DNA of 64,000 bases. Origin: Indolivaga macrotermitis. Lineage in GTDB: Bacteria; Bacteroidota; Bacteroidia; Bacteroidales; Dysgonomonadaceae. The notes under the pieces were generated by a model. It saw nothing but the letters and a program-made list of their open reading frames with translations. It had not been told where the DNA came from and ran no database searches. Made by a program: the position numbers and the translations under genes. The stretch lies in contig NZ_FQUC01000001.1 of assembly GCF_900128985.1 (NCBI RefSeq), positions 248,001 through 312,000 on the forward strand, given 5' to 3'. Shown here piece after piece: positions 54,417-63,977 of the stretch (its first letter is position 1; the number at the start of each line of letters is the position of its first letter).

Positions 54417-54434
54417 GTACAGAATATGCAAAAC

Positions 54435-54466
54435 GAGATGGGGTATAATTGATTATACCCCATCTC
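54435..54466 (+). terminator. Terminator of the VGINT three-gene operon
   Basis: Stem GAGATGGGGTATAA/TTATACCCCATCTC with a 4-nt loop and a T run shortly after, 18 bp past the last stop codon. Confidence 0.9.
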
Positions 54467-54485
54467 TCTTGTTTTTTTATTAGGT

Positions 54486-54510
54486 AACAGCAGTAAAAAG
54501 GTCTGAGACC
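54486..54510 (+). repeat. Right copy of the direct repeat around the cluster
   Basis: 25 nt starting AACAGCAGTAAAAAGG and ending GTCTGAGACC, touching the thrA stop codon at 54511. It has the same orientation and register as 51746-51770. Confidence 0.5.
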
Positions 54511-56952
54511 TTATCTTACGTTCGCGATACTGATAATATCGGAGAAAACCCCGGCGGCAGTAACACTTGCTCCGGCTCCGTATCCTTTTATAATCATTGG
54601 ATATTCGTTGTACCGTTCTGTGGTGATCTGTATGATATTATTGCTGCCCTCCAGTTCGTAGAAAGGATGGCGCATATCGACTTCCTGCAAACCTACATTG
54701 CATAGTCCGTCTTCGTATTTGGCAACAAAGCGCAGGTGTTTGCCTTCAGCTTCCAGTTTTTTGCGGCGTTGCTCAAACTGTTCATCCATTTCATGAATAG
54801 TGTTCCAGAATTCATCCGGAGTGCCATCGAAATATTTTTGAGGGATAAAAAGGTTTACCTCTACATCTTTCTGTTCTACTTTGTAGCCCGCCTCACGCGA
54901 GAGAATCACAAGTTTCCGAACTACATCCATTCCCGACAGGTCTATGCGGGGGTCGGGTTCGGCAAATCCTGCATCCTTAGCCATCTTTATGGCTTTACTG
55001 AAAGGGATATCAGGGCTAATCGTATTGAATATAAAGTTGAGGGTACCGGATAATACAGCCTCTATTTTTACAATTTTATCTCCCGAGTTTATAAGAGAAT
55101 TCATTGTGTTGATAATAGGGAGTCCTGCTCCTACATTTGTCTCAAACAAGAATTTAATGTTCCGTTCACGGGCAGTATTCTTTAATTTCAGGTAACTATC
55201 GTAAGCCGATGATGCTGCAATCTTATTAGCAGTAACTACAGATACATTGTTTGCCAGCATCTGTCCATATAACGATGCGATAGGCTCACTGGCGGTGCAG
55301 TCTACAAAAACAGCGTTGAAGATATTCATATCCAATATCTTATCCTGTAAGATGCTGGGTGAGCTGGCAATACCTTGTTTATCTAGCAACTCTTCGTATT
55401 TCTCGAGGTCTATCCCGTCACGGGTAAGCAAGGCTTTGCGGCTATTCGATATACCTACAACATTTAATTTTAGTGCATACTGTTCCTGCAACTTCGGTTG
55501 TTGCATGCGTATTTGCTGTATGAGGTGTTTACCTATGATGCCTGTACCCACAATAAATAGGTTTAGAACTTTGAATTCGGACAGGAAGAATGAATCATGT
55601 ATCGAATTCAAGGCTTTCCGAAGGTATTTTCGCCTGATAACAAAAGAAATATTTACCTCCGACGCACCCTGTGCACAAGCTACAACACTGATACCACTTT
55701 TGCCAAGGGTCTCAAATAGTTTTCCGGCTATCCCCGGTGTATATTTCATGTTTTCTCCGACGATGGCTACAGTGGCCATATCACGCTCCAACTGAACACG
55801 GTTGATGCTCCCCAATATTATTTCGTTTTGGAATTCATGTTCTATAACGTCTACAGCCAGTTGGGCATCAGCTGTCCGCACCCCGATAGATGTACTGTTC
55901 TCAGATGAGGCCTGAGATACAAGGAATACGCTGATACCATTATCCGCCAATGCCTTAAATATGCGGTAGTTGACACCGATAATACCAACCATACCCAATC
56001 CCTGGATTGTAAGCAGGCAACTGTCTTCGATAGAAGAAATACCTTTGATCAGGGCTTTCCGGCGGCTGGTTACAATATCATTTGATATATATGTGCCCGG
56101 CAATTCGGGTTTAAAACTGTTCTTGATTCGTATCGGAATATTCTTGTGATATACAGGGAATATAGTCGGCGGATATATAACCTTCGCCCCGAAATTACAT
56201 AATTCGGTGGCTTCAGTAAATGTCAGGTGTTCTATGACATATGCCCCACTGATCACTTTAGGATCGGCTGACATGAATCCGTCTACATCCGTCCATATTT
56301 CCAGAACATCAGCGTCCAGTGCCGAAGCGAAGATTGCAGCTGTGTAATCAGAGCCACCTCTTCCAAGGTTGGTTATTTCGCCGTGAGTTTTACAGGCTGA
56401 AATAAATCCCGAAACGACCACCTTGCCCGAAGATGCAGCATATGCGTTCTTAATGAGAGACGACGACAACTCTATATCCGGAGTATGCTTTCCGAATGCC
56501 GAATCCGTTTTGATAAGTTGTATAGCATCAAATGTATCGAATTCGTCCAGTACATAACTCATGATAAGAGTAGACATGCGTTCTCCGTAACTGGCTATTT
56601 TATCGGCTGTCCGTAACGAAAGGTCGTTGATCAGGAATACTCCTTTGAATATATTGCTAAGTTCTTCTATCAATACATTAATCTTGCCCGATAGTTCGGC
56701 TTTCTTATCTTTAGTCAGATGCAGGTCTTCTATAATTGTCGTATGGGTTTCGGTTATTTCGGCAAATAAGGCAGCGTAGTTAATGTTGCCGCTTGCAGCC
56801 AGTTCCGAGGTCGTTAATAGTTTATCGGTGATTCCGCCAAATGCAGAAATGACGATTACTAAAGCGCCTTTTTCAGCAGCAATTATATCTTTAACTTTCA
56901 GAATGTTTTGTGCAGAGCCTATAGAGCTTCCGCCAAATTTCATTACTTTCAT
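54511..56952 (-). CDS. thrA: Bifunctional aspartate kinase / homoserine dehydrogenase
   Basis: A protein of 813 residues. The aspartate kinase domain (about 1-290) has MKFGGSSIGS, LGRGGSDYTAA and WTDVDGFMSADP. It is followed by two ACT regulatory segments (about 300-455) and homoserine dehydrogenase (about 460-813) with VGTGIIGKHL, VTANKIAASS and NVGAGLPII. It makes aspartyl phosphate and homoserine for threonine and methionine, with allosteric control by threonine in the family. It lies 23 bp downstream of the active S41 gene. Confidence 0.97.
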   Translation of the reverse strand: MKVMKFGGSSIGSAQNILKVKDIIAAEKGALVIVISAFGGITDKLLTTSELAASGNINYAALFAEITETHTTIIEDLHLTKDKKAELSGKINVLIEELSNIFKGVFLINDLSLRTADKIASYGERMSTLIMSYVLDEFDTFDAIQLIKTDSAFGKHTPDIELSSSLIKNAYAASSGKVVVSGFISACKTHGEITNLGRGGSDYTAAIFASALDADVLEIWTDVDGFMSADPKVISGAYVIEHLTFTEATELCNFGAKVIYPPTIFPVYHKNIPIRIKNSFKPELPGTYISNDIVTSRRKALIKGISSIEDSCLLTIQGLGMVGIIGVNYRIFKALADNGISVFLVSQASSENSTSIGVRTADAQLAVDVIEHEFQNEIILGSINRVQLERDMATVAIVGENMKYTPGIAGKLFETLGKSGISVVACAQGASEVNISFVIRRKYLRKALNSIHDSFFLSEFKVLNLFIVGTGIIGKHLIQQIRMQQPKLQEQYALKLNVVGISNSRKALLTRDGIDLEKYEELLDKQGIASSPSILQDKILDMNIFNAVFVDCTASEPIASLYGQMLANNVSVVTANKIAASSAYDSYLKLKNTARERNIKFLFETNVGAGLPIINTMNSLINSGDKIVKIEAVLSGTLNFIFNTISPDIPFSKAIKMAKDAGFAEPDPRIDLSGMDVVRKLVILSREAGYKVEQKDVEVNLFIPQKYFDGTPDEFWNTIHEMDEQFEQRRKKLEAEGKHLRFVAKYEDGLCNVGLQEVDMRHPFYELEGSNNIIQITTERYNEYPMIIKGYGAGASVTAAGVFSDIISIANVR

Positions 56953-56975
56953 CAGGAGTATCTGTTTTTCTTAGT

Positions 56976-58400
56976 TTATTGTATATTTCGAGAGAGTTCT
57001 TTTATCCGGCTGTTATCGATAAACATATCTAAAGCACCTTTCCTGCGGGCAGCAGGAGATATTCCATCCTGTTTAAGAGGAAGGGCACGAAGCGCTGGTG
57101 ATTGTGTGCCGGAAATTTGTTCTATAGCTGTTTTTAATAGTATTTCTTCTGTATCGCCTAATTGCTTCATCTCATAACCAAACTCGTTAATCTCTATGGT
57201 GGGAGTAAATCCCTGAGTGTAATCAGATTGATTGTCGTTATTATACATTTTCATTATAATAGGTTGCAAGCCCCACTTATTGCGGCTGTCTTTTTCTTCG
57301 TAGAGAGAAATTGACGCTACATTTTTACCATAAGTAGTACGGCCTATCAATTCCACATCCATATAAGGTTTCAATCCGTTAATAATAAGCTCACTGGCTG
57401 ATGCAGTGTATTTTCCGGTAAGGATATACACTTTGGATATTTTATCTCCTAAGCGCGGAATCGACACCGATTTCCGGTTAATTGTATACTTATCAAGAAA
57501 ATATGAATAAAGCCATTCGTCCTGTCTAGAAGAACTCATTTGGTTTATTTCTTCTGTAATATTGGCATTGTATTCGTTTTTGACAAATATATTTTTACTG
57601 TCCCTGTTTTTAACCAGTCCGCTGGCAAGGTATTGAGCTGATTGTACCAGTCCGCCGCCATTGTAACGAAGGTCGAGTACTAGATCTGTTATATTGGCAT
57701 CGTAAAATTCTTGTAGTTTAGCCATTAGTGCAGCATCGTAGTCGCCAGATCCATCCCCGTTATCTTGAGTGAAAGCATTGTAAACAAGATACCCTATCTT
57801 TTTCGATCCCTCAGTATAAATGTTACTGTATAGTATAGGGTTTTCCGGATAGTTGGTCATTGTGTTAATAGAAACTGCTTCAGCCTTTCCTTCTATAGTT
57901 AAAGCATAACTACTTGCGCCATTCAGTAGGGTAGAGTAGTTATCAGAAGTAAGGGATACTCCGTTCACGGCGCTTATCTTATCTCCCCGTTGCAGCCCTT
58001 TGGTTTGAGCATCGGTGTCGGGCTTTACGTATACGATAATATAATATTGAGGTATATTATTGTCATCAACTATCGTATAATATTCAAAACCGACGTCTGT
58101 TGAGACGTTATTTGTCCAATCGATAAGCTCCGAATAGTTACTGACAGCAAATGAGAAACGGTCTTCTTGCTGATAGAGTAAGTTTTCGAAGAATACGTCG
58201 GGTGTAATATCGGCATTCGGAGATGTCGGCATGTTGGCATTCCAGAGATACCATTCGTTCATCTGGGTATATATCCAGTTATTTACATATTCATTGTCGG
58301 TCAGAGATGAGCCATTGTCTTTATCGTCATCACTACAAGATGAGAATAAGCAAAAAGCTACTGACAAAATAATAAAGAATAGGGTTTTTGTCTGACGCAT
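56976..58400 (-). CDS. S41-family (C-terminal-processing) peptidase lipoprotein, catalytic dyad intact
   Basis: A protein of 474 residues from the ATG at 58400. Lipobox CLFSSC (Cys22), a helical cap (about 35-100), a PDZ domain (about 105-185, GLQRGDKISAVNGVSL) and the peptidase S41 core (about 200-400). The dyad is in place: Ser336 in YTASASELI and Lys359 in YGKNVAS; DLRYNGGG at 243-250 is the usual oxyanion region. It is a periplasmic or outer-membrane serine protease of unknown target. Its paralogue at 58567-60018 lies directly upstream, separated by a terminator. Confidence 0.93.
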   Translation of the reverse strand: MRQTKTLFFIILSVAFCLFSSCSDDDKDNGSSLTDNEYVNNWIYTQMNEWYLWNANMPTSPNADITPDVFFENLLYQQEDRFSFAVSNYSELIDWTNNVSTDVGFEYYTIVDDNNIPQYYIIVYVKPDTDAQTKGLQRGDKISAVNGVSLTSDNYSTLLNGASSYALTIEGKAEAVSINTMTNYPENPILYSNIYTEGSKKIGYLVYNAFTQDNGDGSGDYDAALMAKLQEFYDANITDLVLDLRYNGGGLVQSAQYLASGLVKNRDSKNIFVKNEYNANITEEINQMSSSRQDEWLYSYFLDKYTINRKSVSIPRLGDKISKVYILTGKYTASASELIINGLKPYMDVELIGRTTYGKNVASISLYEEKDSRNKWGLQPIIMKMYNNDNQSDYTQGFTPTIEINEFGYEMKQLGDTEEILLKTAIEQISGTQSPALRALPLKQDGISPAARRKGALDMFIDNSRIKELSRNIQ

Positions 58401-58512
58401 TTCTTGTCCTTTTGATATTATATACAGCACAAATATAGTAATGTGTTGCATTTCACAAATATAAAGATTTAATTATTGACAGCAATGATTTATCGGCTTC
58501 TTTGATATATAA

Positions 58513-58542
58513 AAAAGGCAGGATCTATTGATTCTGCCTTTC
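58513..58542 (-). terminator. Terminator between the two S41 genes
   Basis: Stem AAAGGCAG/CTGCCTTT with an internal mismatch and a T run on the minus strand, 24 bp past the stop of the upstream S41-like gene. Confidence 0.78.
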
Positions 58543-58566
58543 TATATTGTGGTTGTTTGTACACTT

Positions 58567-60018
58567 TTATTTGTATAAACTTTCCAGAGAGATTGTGCCC
58601 GGAGCTTCTTTGATTGATGAGCCGAGGTATTTCACCGGTGTAGGCATATCAGACGCAGAAGAGCGCAGACCTGCTGTTGCACCCGGAGTAGTTCCCGTTA
58701 AGTCAAATATAATAGTTGACAATACATACTCTTCGGGGTCTCCTAAAGCTTTAAGCAACGAGGTTGTACCCGAAGTAGTATTGATTTCTTTTACTTCAGA
58801 GTTTAGTAAAATACCTGTGTTATATGAATAATCCAGATTTTTATCAGCCATATAACCAAGAGCTATTTGGAATACCCATGTAGAGTTTGCCGCAGTTTCG
58901 TTGTCATATACGTTACCGCTGCTGGCAACATTACGGCCTTTCGATAACTCACCCATAACCTTTAAGTTACTTCCCCAATATGCTCTAAGCGCATGTATCA
59001 GGGTTTCTGCAGGTCCTGCTGTATTTTGTCCTGTAATAACATAGACGTTATCCAGTTGATCGCCTAAGTTTGGAACGCTCGTGCCATTTGCACTTGTTAC
59101 AAAATCGTAAGCTGTAGTTCTTGTCTTGCTTGCATTTGTAAGGTAAGCGAATGTCGTTCCTTTATCTTGACTTTTAACTAAGGCGCTGCCTATAGGCTTC
59201 AGATAATCGTACCCTCCGGTTGCATTGTATCGTAAGTCTAAAACCAGATTATTGATACCTGCACTCTTGAAAGAAGAAAGTTGGTTCAATAATGGAGATA
59301 CATACGACGATGCATTAAGGAAATTATTCATAACCACATATCCTATTTTAGCTGAACCATATGTCAGTGTGGTTGATGTATAGAGCGGATTGCGTGTTTC
59401 CGCACTTTGGGCCGCTGTATCTTCGGCAGCCATAGAGAAAGGACCTTCTTGACCGTTAGGTATACGTATAAGCATGGTGAATTCTTGTCCTGAATTGATA
59501 TAGTCAGGCAGAAGTGTTCCCCAGTTACTTGTTGTAACTACAGTAAGGTCATCGGCATTGGTACCTACCCCTACGCGGGAGATTAGATAACCTCTTTTGA
59601 TGCCTAAAGATTCAGCCTTAGATCCCTTTTTTACATAAAGGACTACATAGTATGCTTTACCATCAGAGTATTCATTGGCTGCATATTCAAAACCAATATC
59701 ATAGCTTGTGGTAGCCGGGGCTAAATCTGCAATTTTTGAAATTGAAGAATATCTTTTAGTCACCTTTGCGCCACCCACATCTTTGTATGTGTAAGTATCA
59801 AGAGAGCTTAACAGGCCTTCGAAATAGAGATTAGTTACAGTTCTTTCGTCAGGCAAAGGATCGGGTAAGTCCCATGCGTAATTTGCCTGCATAATTTCCA
59901 GAATTCTCTGATTAGCAGCATTTGGCGTTTGGGGCATGTTTTCCCCACCGTCCTTACTACAAGAGCTGAAGACTAGTCCACATGTTGCTATTAATATTGA
60001 AAAAAAAATCTTTTTCAT
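58567..60018 (-). CDS. S41-like lipoprotein with both catalytic residues replaced (probable pseudoprotease)
   Basis: A protein of 483 residues with lipobox VFSSC (Cys20), the same cap, PDZ-like and S41 core layout as the neighbouring peptidase. In the motif aligned with TASASE it has TAGPAE, so the catalytic Ser is Ala337. In the motif aligned with YGKNVAS it reads KGRNVAS, so the catalytic Lys is Arg362. The DLRYN segment is followed by ATGG instead of GGG. The chain is full length and open, so it is not a decayed gene. A binding, chaperone or regulatory role towards substrates or the active paralogue is an inference. Confidence 0.88.
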   Translation of the reverse strand: MKKIFFSILIATCGLVFSSCSKDGGENMPQTPNAANQRILEIMQANYAWDLPDPLPDERTVTNLYFEGLLSSLDTYTYKDVGGAKVTKRYSSISKIADLAPATTSYDIGFEYAANEYSDGKAYYVVLYVKKGSKAESLGIKRGYLISRVGVGTNADDLTVVTTSNWGTLLPDYINSGQEFTMLIRIPNGQEGPFSMAAEDTAAQSAETRNPLYTSTTLTYGSAKIGYVVMNNFLNASSYVSPLLNQLSSFKSAGINNLVLDLRYNATGGYDYLKPIGSALVKSQDKGTTFAYLTNASKTRTTAYDFVTSANGTSVPNLGDQLDNVYVITGQNTAGPAETLIHALRAYWGSNLKVMGELSKGRNVASSGNVYDNETAANSTWVFQIALGYMADKNLDYSYNTGILLNSEVKEINTTSGTTSLLKALGDPEEYVLSTIIFDLTGTTPGATAGLRSSASDMPTPVKYLGSSIKEAPGTISLESLYK

Positions 60019-60092
60019 TTTGTATATGTATAAAAATTGTATTGTTTGATCTAGTGTTTTATCGGAGACAAAAATAGTTATTTAATTTATCC

Positions 60093-60701
60093 CTACCAAA
60101 TAACCTCTCCTTTGCCTTGCCTGGTAATAATAGGTTCTGTGTCTGTGCAATCGATTATGGTTGAGCCTTCTATGCCTCCGTATCCTCCATCGATTACCAT
60201 ATCTACGGTGTTTTCGTACTTCTCGTTTATGAGTTCAGGATCGGTCAGATATTCGATAACCTCATCGTCTCCTTTTATAGATGTTGTTAATATTGGATTA
60301 CCCAATGCACGGACTATCTCTCGGATAATGACATTGTCGGGAACCCTTATTCCAACCATTTTTTTGTCCTTATATATTCTGGGTAAAGACGATGTTGTTT
60401 TGAGAAGAAAAGTGAAAGGGCCCGGCAAATTTTTCTTCATTAATTTGAACGTAGCATTATCTACTTTGGCATATTCGCTGATATTACTCAGGTCATAGCA
60501 AATAATAGACAGGTTGTTTTTGGCCGGATTTATTCCCTTTATCTTACAAATCCGTTCAACTGCTCTTACATTGAGGGCATCACATCCCATTGCATAGACA
60601 GTATCGGTCGGATAAATTACGAGTCCCCCGTCGCGGAGTACCTTTATTACCTTTTCTATCTCTTTAGGGTTGGGGTTAGTATCGTATATTTTAATAAACA
60701 T
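60093..60701 (-). CDS. TsaC/Sua5/YciO-family protein (threonylcarbamoyl-AMP synthase type)
   Basis: A protein of 202 residues. Conserved parts are VIYPTDTVYAMGCDALN, the KGINPAKNNLSI basic loop and GIRVPDN. Such proteins make L-threonylcarbamoyladenylate from ATP, threonine and bicarbonate for the t6A modification of tRNA. The shorter YciO subgroup has no proven function, and this protein could belong to it, so no symbol is given. It is a single gene after the S41-like unit. Confidence 0.88.
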   Translation of the reverse strand: MFIKIYDTNPNPKEIEKVIKVLRDGGLVIYPTDTVYAMGCDALNVRAVERICKIKGINPAKNNLSIICYDLSNISEYAKVDNATFKLMKKNLPGPFTFLLKTTSSLPRIYKDKKMVGIRVPDNVIIREIVRALGNPILTTSIKGDDEVIEYLTDPELINEKYENTVDMVIDGGYGGIEGSTIIDCTDTEPIITRQGKGEVIW

Positions 60702-60742
60702 GAATTAGTCCTCAGTTTTAGAGTTATATTCCGATAACGAAA

Positions 60743-60779
60743 AAACAGTTGCCTTATACAATATATAAGACAACTGTTT
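60743..60779 (-). terminator. Terminator of fabI
   Basis: Stem AAACAGTTG/CAACTGTTT extended by CTTATA/TATAAG, with a T-rich stretch on the minus-strand side, 26 bp past the fabI stop codon. Confidence 0.82.
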
Positions 60780-60805
60780 ATGCAATTTTGTTGCATCAAT
60801 AGCAA

Positions 60806-61624
60806 TTATTTTTTCTCAATATAATCTTCAACGATTGCTTGAGTCAGTCCCATGTTAGAAAAACCTCCGTCGTGGAACAGGTTCTGCATAGTTACCATAC
60901 GGGTAAGGTCAGAGAACATAACTACACAATATTCGGCACATTCTTCGGCATTAGCATTGCCCAGTGGCGACATTTTTTCAGCGAAATCGAAAAATGCATT
61001 CATACCACCGATTCCTTGTCCGGCTGTAGTTAATGTTGGAGATTGGGAGATGGTATTAACACGTACCTTTTTGTCACGGCCATATACATATCCGAAGCTG
61101 CGCGCTATCGACTCTAGCAGAGCTTTAGCATCTGCCATATCGTTATATCCGGTAAATGTACGTTGTGCTGCGATATGGGTTAAAGCAAGGATAGAACCAC
61201 CTTCGGCAACAGCATCCAGCTTTTTAGCAGCTTGCATCATTTTATGAAATGAAAGAGCCGAGATGTCGAGAGTTTTATCCAGGTTTCTGTAATCCAGATC
61301 ATCATAAGCACGTCCTTTTCTTACGTTGGGAGACATGCCGATAGAATGGAGTACAAAGTCTATCTTTCCGCCAAGAACTTCCATTGATTGTTTAAAAACT
61401 TCTTCCAGTTCTTCAACATTGGTCGCATCTGCAGGAATAATCTTCGCATTAAGTTTTTCGCTCAATCCGTTTAATTCGCCCATACGCAAAGCCATCGCTG
61501 TGTTTGATAGTGTAATAGTAGCACCTTCTTCAACAGCTTTTTCTGCAACTTTCCAAGCTATAGATTTTTCGTTAAGGGCTCCGAAGATAATCCCTCTTTT
61601 GCCTTTTAGTAAATTATGACCCAT
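60806..61624 (-). CDS. fabI: Enoyl-[acyl-carrier-protein] reductase (NADH) FabI
   Basis: A protein of 272 residues of the SDR fold. The N-terminal loop GALNEKSIAWKVAEKAVEEG is the divergent FabI cofactor site. The active-site pair is Tyr-x6-Lys in YNDMADAKALLES. It reduces the double bond in each fatty-acid elongation cycle. A minus-strand TATTTTTG at 61694-61701 could be its -7 box, and the terminator at 60743-60779 ends it as a single gene. Confidence 0.97.
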   Translation of the reverse strand: MGHNLLKGKRGIIFGALNEKSIAWKVAEKAVEEGATITLSNTAMALRMGELNGLSEKLNAKIIPADATNVEELEEVFKQSMEVLGGKIDFVLHSIGMSPNVRKGRAYDDLDYRNLDKTLDISALSFHKMMQAAKKLDAVAEGGSILALTHIAAQRTFTGYNDMADAKALLESIARSFGYVYGRDKKVRVNTISQSPTLTTAGQGIGGMNAFFDFAEKMSPLGNANAEECAEYCVVMFSDLTRMVTMQNLFHDGGFSNMGLTQAIVEDYIEKK

Positions 61625-62110
61625 TGTTTTATTAGAGATAAATAAATAATCAATTACCGATAGCTTTTAAATAAAGGTAAAAGCAAATCGGCACAAAAAT
61701 ACTAAAAATGTGCAATTGATTGAAGTTTTATTAGCTAATTTTCATTGTAAAGTGCCATTCTATTTTATTTAATTGGCTATTTCTCATTTAATCAGGTTTT
61801 TAATAACCAGTATAGTGTTTTGTTACACTAATAACGGTTAAATAATTTGTCTGCTCAGTTGTTTTTTATGTTAAATCTGGTGTTTTTATACGCTTTGATG
61901 CGTCATTTTAACATAATAAGTGTGAATCGGTTTTTATCTTCTAAAATATGCATGCATACTCTAGATTTCTATATATATCAGTATATTATATCGGTGTAGA
62001 GTCAAAAAGGATGAATGCTTATTTTGTGAATTTATGTTAACTTGAAATTGAACTGTTTGATTTTTAGGTAATTTTGTGGTCCATCTAGTTTATACGGAAT
62101 AATAAAATTA
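61625..62110. other. Divergent intergenic region, fabI / large VGINT protein
   Basis: 486 bp, AT-rich. The minus-strand -7 candidate for fabI lies at 61694-61701. The plus-strand promoter at 62048-62076 serves the next gene. Nothing else was recognised. Confidence 0.45.
62048..62076 (+). promoter_or_regulatory. Promoter of the large VGINT protein gene
   Basis: TTG at 62048-62050, 18 nt, then TAATTTTG at 62069-62076, a good match to the Bacteroidota TTTG-N19-21-TAnnTTTG promoter. The predicted leader is about 28 nt. Confidence 0.55.
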
Positions 62111-63901
62111 ATGAAGAAGAATACTGGTTTTTTATTAATGATGTTGATATTATTCACATCACTTAAATGTTATAGTCAAGTAGGTATAAATACAGATAGT
62201 CCGGATGAGAAGGCTGCAATGGAGATAGTTTCGTCGGAAAAGGGTATTCTGGTACCTCGAATGACAGAAAAAGAAAGGGATGCCATAAATCCTACGACAG
62301 AGAATCAGCAAAGCCTCCTGATATTTAACACCGATGAAGATTGTTTTAATTATTGGCATAAAGTCGAGAAAGAATGGAAAAGCCTTTGTGGTAAGATCGG
62401 AAAAGCTGATTTTGAGATCAGCGATTGTAATTCGATTAAAGTTACAGGCCTTTACCGGAATAAAGAATCATTAGGAACCGGACATTATATTACCGTGACC
62501 GTTAATGTTAAAAAGGCGGGCGCTTATACTATCACAGCTATGCCCGATCCCGAGAATGGATACTATTTTACCCAGTCAGGCGAATTTTTGGCAACAGGCG
62601 AATATCAATTAGTTATTCCCGGAGCGGGAACGCCTACTGATTATACACCTACGGGGCAACCTGGAGACCTGATCCGCTTTACATTAAATGGGGTCGTATC
62701 GTCATGTACAACTTATATCCCGATTGAAGACTCAAGCAAAAAGCCGGAATATACGATGAACTGTAGCAAAGTACAGGTCAATGGAGTTTATTTGTTGGAT
62801 CAAGAACTTGCTCCGGGAAATACAATAACGATGACTATAACAGCTACGGCTAATGCCATAGGTGCAACATATATTATTGAAACAGATGAGATAGGGGGGA
62901 TCAGATTCTCGGCTTCGGGGATTTTGGTGTCAGGTACCCAAACTGTAACACTTACAGGAGTAGGTACTCCTAATACTTTAGATCCGATCCGTTTGACAAT
63001 TACGAGTAATAGCTCCACGTCATCAACAACATGTTCGGCGACGGTTAATGTAGCATATACAAAAAAACGTATTCTGACCATAGGTTCAGAGCCTAATGGC
63101 TTTGGGTATAATTTTAGTGGAACAGCACAGTCGGGGCGGATGCTTAAAGCTGCAAATAACTACGGGACATTATCTAATAGTATTGTTAAATGCGAAGGAT
63201 TTGATGTCATCGATGGTAGTGTGAACCCGACCGATGCACAAATGCAGGAGTGGCTAACAGGATCTAATCCGGTCGACATTGTTATTATCGGCTACGTAAA
63301 TGCAACTGTAGGTAACGCTGCGCAAGGAGCGGCTATCAGGCAATACCTGCAAAATGGGGGAGTTGTACTGGCCTTTATGGATAATAACGGGGTTCAGGCT
63401 CAACCCTTGTTACGGGCTGTATTCAATAGTTCTACAATTACGGCAACTAATATAGCCGGAGCTGCACCCGGTATGGTCTATGCGTTTTCTAACATAGAGC
63501 ATGAAATTCTTAATGGCCCTTTCGGGGATATCAGGGGGTTGTATTGGGGCGAGGATGCATCTTACACGCAAGGCGCTACGGGTTTGCCTGCGGATGATAT
63601 TATAGTATTCTCTACAGACGAAGACCTTTCGGGGACTAATTCGTATACAGGTGCTGTAACTGCATTTGTGCATAAAACATTGAATTTTGTCTATGTAGGA
63701 GATGGAGGTTTTAATTCCAGCAATACAGTAAATACCTCTCCATATACAATCTGCCCGTTTAGAGTTGATGCAAATAATGCGCCGGTTGCACGCCAGAGAT
63801 ACGGGCGTATAACCAATTCAGTCTATCCTGTCTATAATTCGGTATTTACGGCAAATGCAATAGCTTGGGGAATAAAGAAAGCCCAGTTTAAAGACCAGTG
63901 A
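62111..63901 (+). CDS. Large exported VGINT protein with two immunoglobulin-like repeats and a C-terminal amidotransferase-like domain
   Basis: A protein of 596 residues. The signal peptide ends near CYS, followed by QVGINTDSPDEKAAMEIVSS and a block ending FNYWHKVEKEWKSL, the same type of N-terminus as paralogues A-C but with a different rest. Residues about 105-210 and 215-320 are two similar beta-domains, each opening with a Cys (SDCNSIKVTGLYR, MNCSKVQVNGVYL). From about 320, RILTIGSEPNGFGY, VDIVIIGYVN and GGVVLAFMDNNG suggest a Rossmann/class I glutamine amidotransferase-like fold. No catalytic Cys-His-Glu triad was identified. Its role is unknown; it may be a surface or adhesin-like protein. 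Confidence 0.72.
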   Translation: MKKNTGFLLMMLILFTSLKCYSQVGINTDSPDEKAAMEIVSSEKGILVPRMTEKERDAINPTTENQQSLLIFNTDEDCFNYWHKVEKEWKSLCGKIGKADFEISDCNSIKVTGLYRNKESLGTGHYITVTVNVKKAGAYTITAMPDPENGYYFTQSGEFLATGEYQLVIPGAGTPTDYTPTGQPGDLIRFTLNGVVSSCTTYIPIEDSSKKPEYTMNCSKVQVNGVYLLDQELAPGNTITMTITATANAIGATYIIETDEIGGIRFSASGILVSGTQTVTLTGVGTPNTLDPIRLTITSNSSTSSTTCSATVNVAYTKKRILTIGSEPNGFGYNFSGTAQSGRMLKAANNYGTLSNSIVKCEGFDVIDGSVNPTDAQMQEWLTGSNPVDIVIIGYVNATVGNAAQGAAIRQYLQNGGVVLAFMDNNGVQAQPLLRAVFNSSTITATNIAGAAPGMVYAFSNIEHEILNGPFGDIRGLYWGEDASYTQGATGLPADDIIVFSTDEDLSGTNSYTGAVTAFVHKTLNFVYVGDGGFNSSNTVNTSPYTICPFRVDANNAPVARQRYGRITNSVYPVYNSVFTANAIAWGIKKAQFKDQ

Positions 63902-63946
63902 TCCGGAGACTTCTATTTGAATGTTCTAATAAAATCCGGTGAATTT

Positions 63947-63977
63947 TTTGTATATGTTATTGGATTGGTTATCTTTG
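63947..63977 (+). promoter_or_regulatory. Outward promoter at the right window edge
   Basis: TTTG at 63947-63950, then exactly 19 nt, then TATCTTTG at 63970-63977: a full consensus match. Transcription should begin near 63985 into a gene beyond the window. Confidence 0.62.

Noticed and set aside
55247-55795. Plus-strand frame of 182 codons within thrA
   Set aside because: Antisense to a clearly coding region with recognised motifs; composition as expected for a shadow frame.
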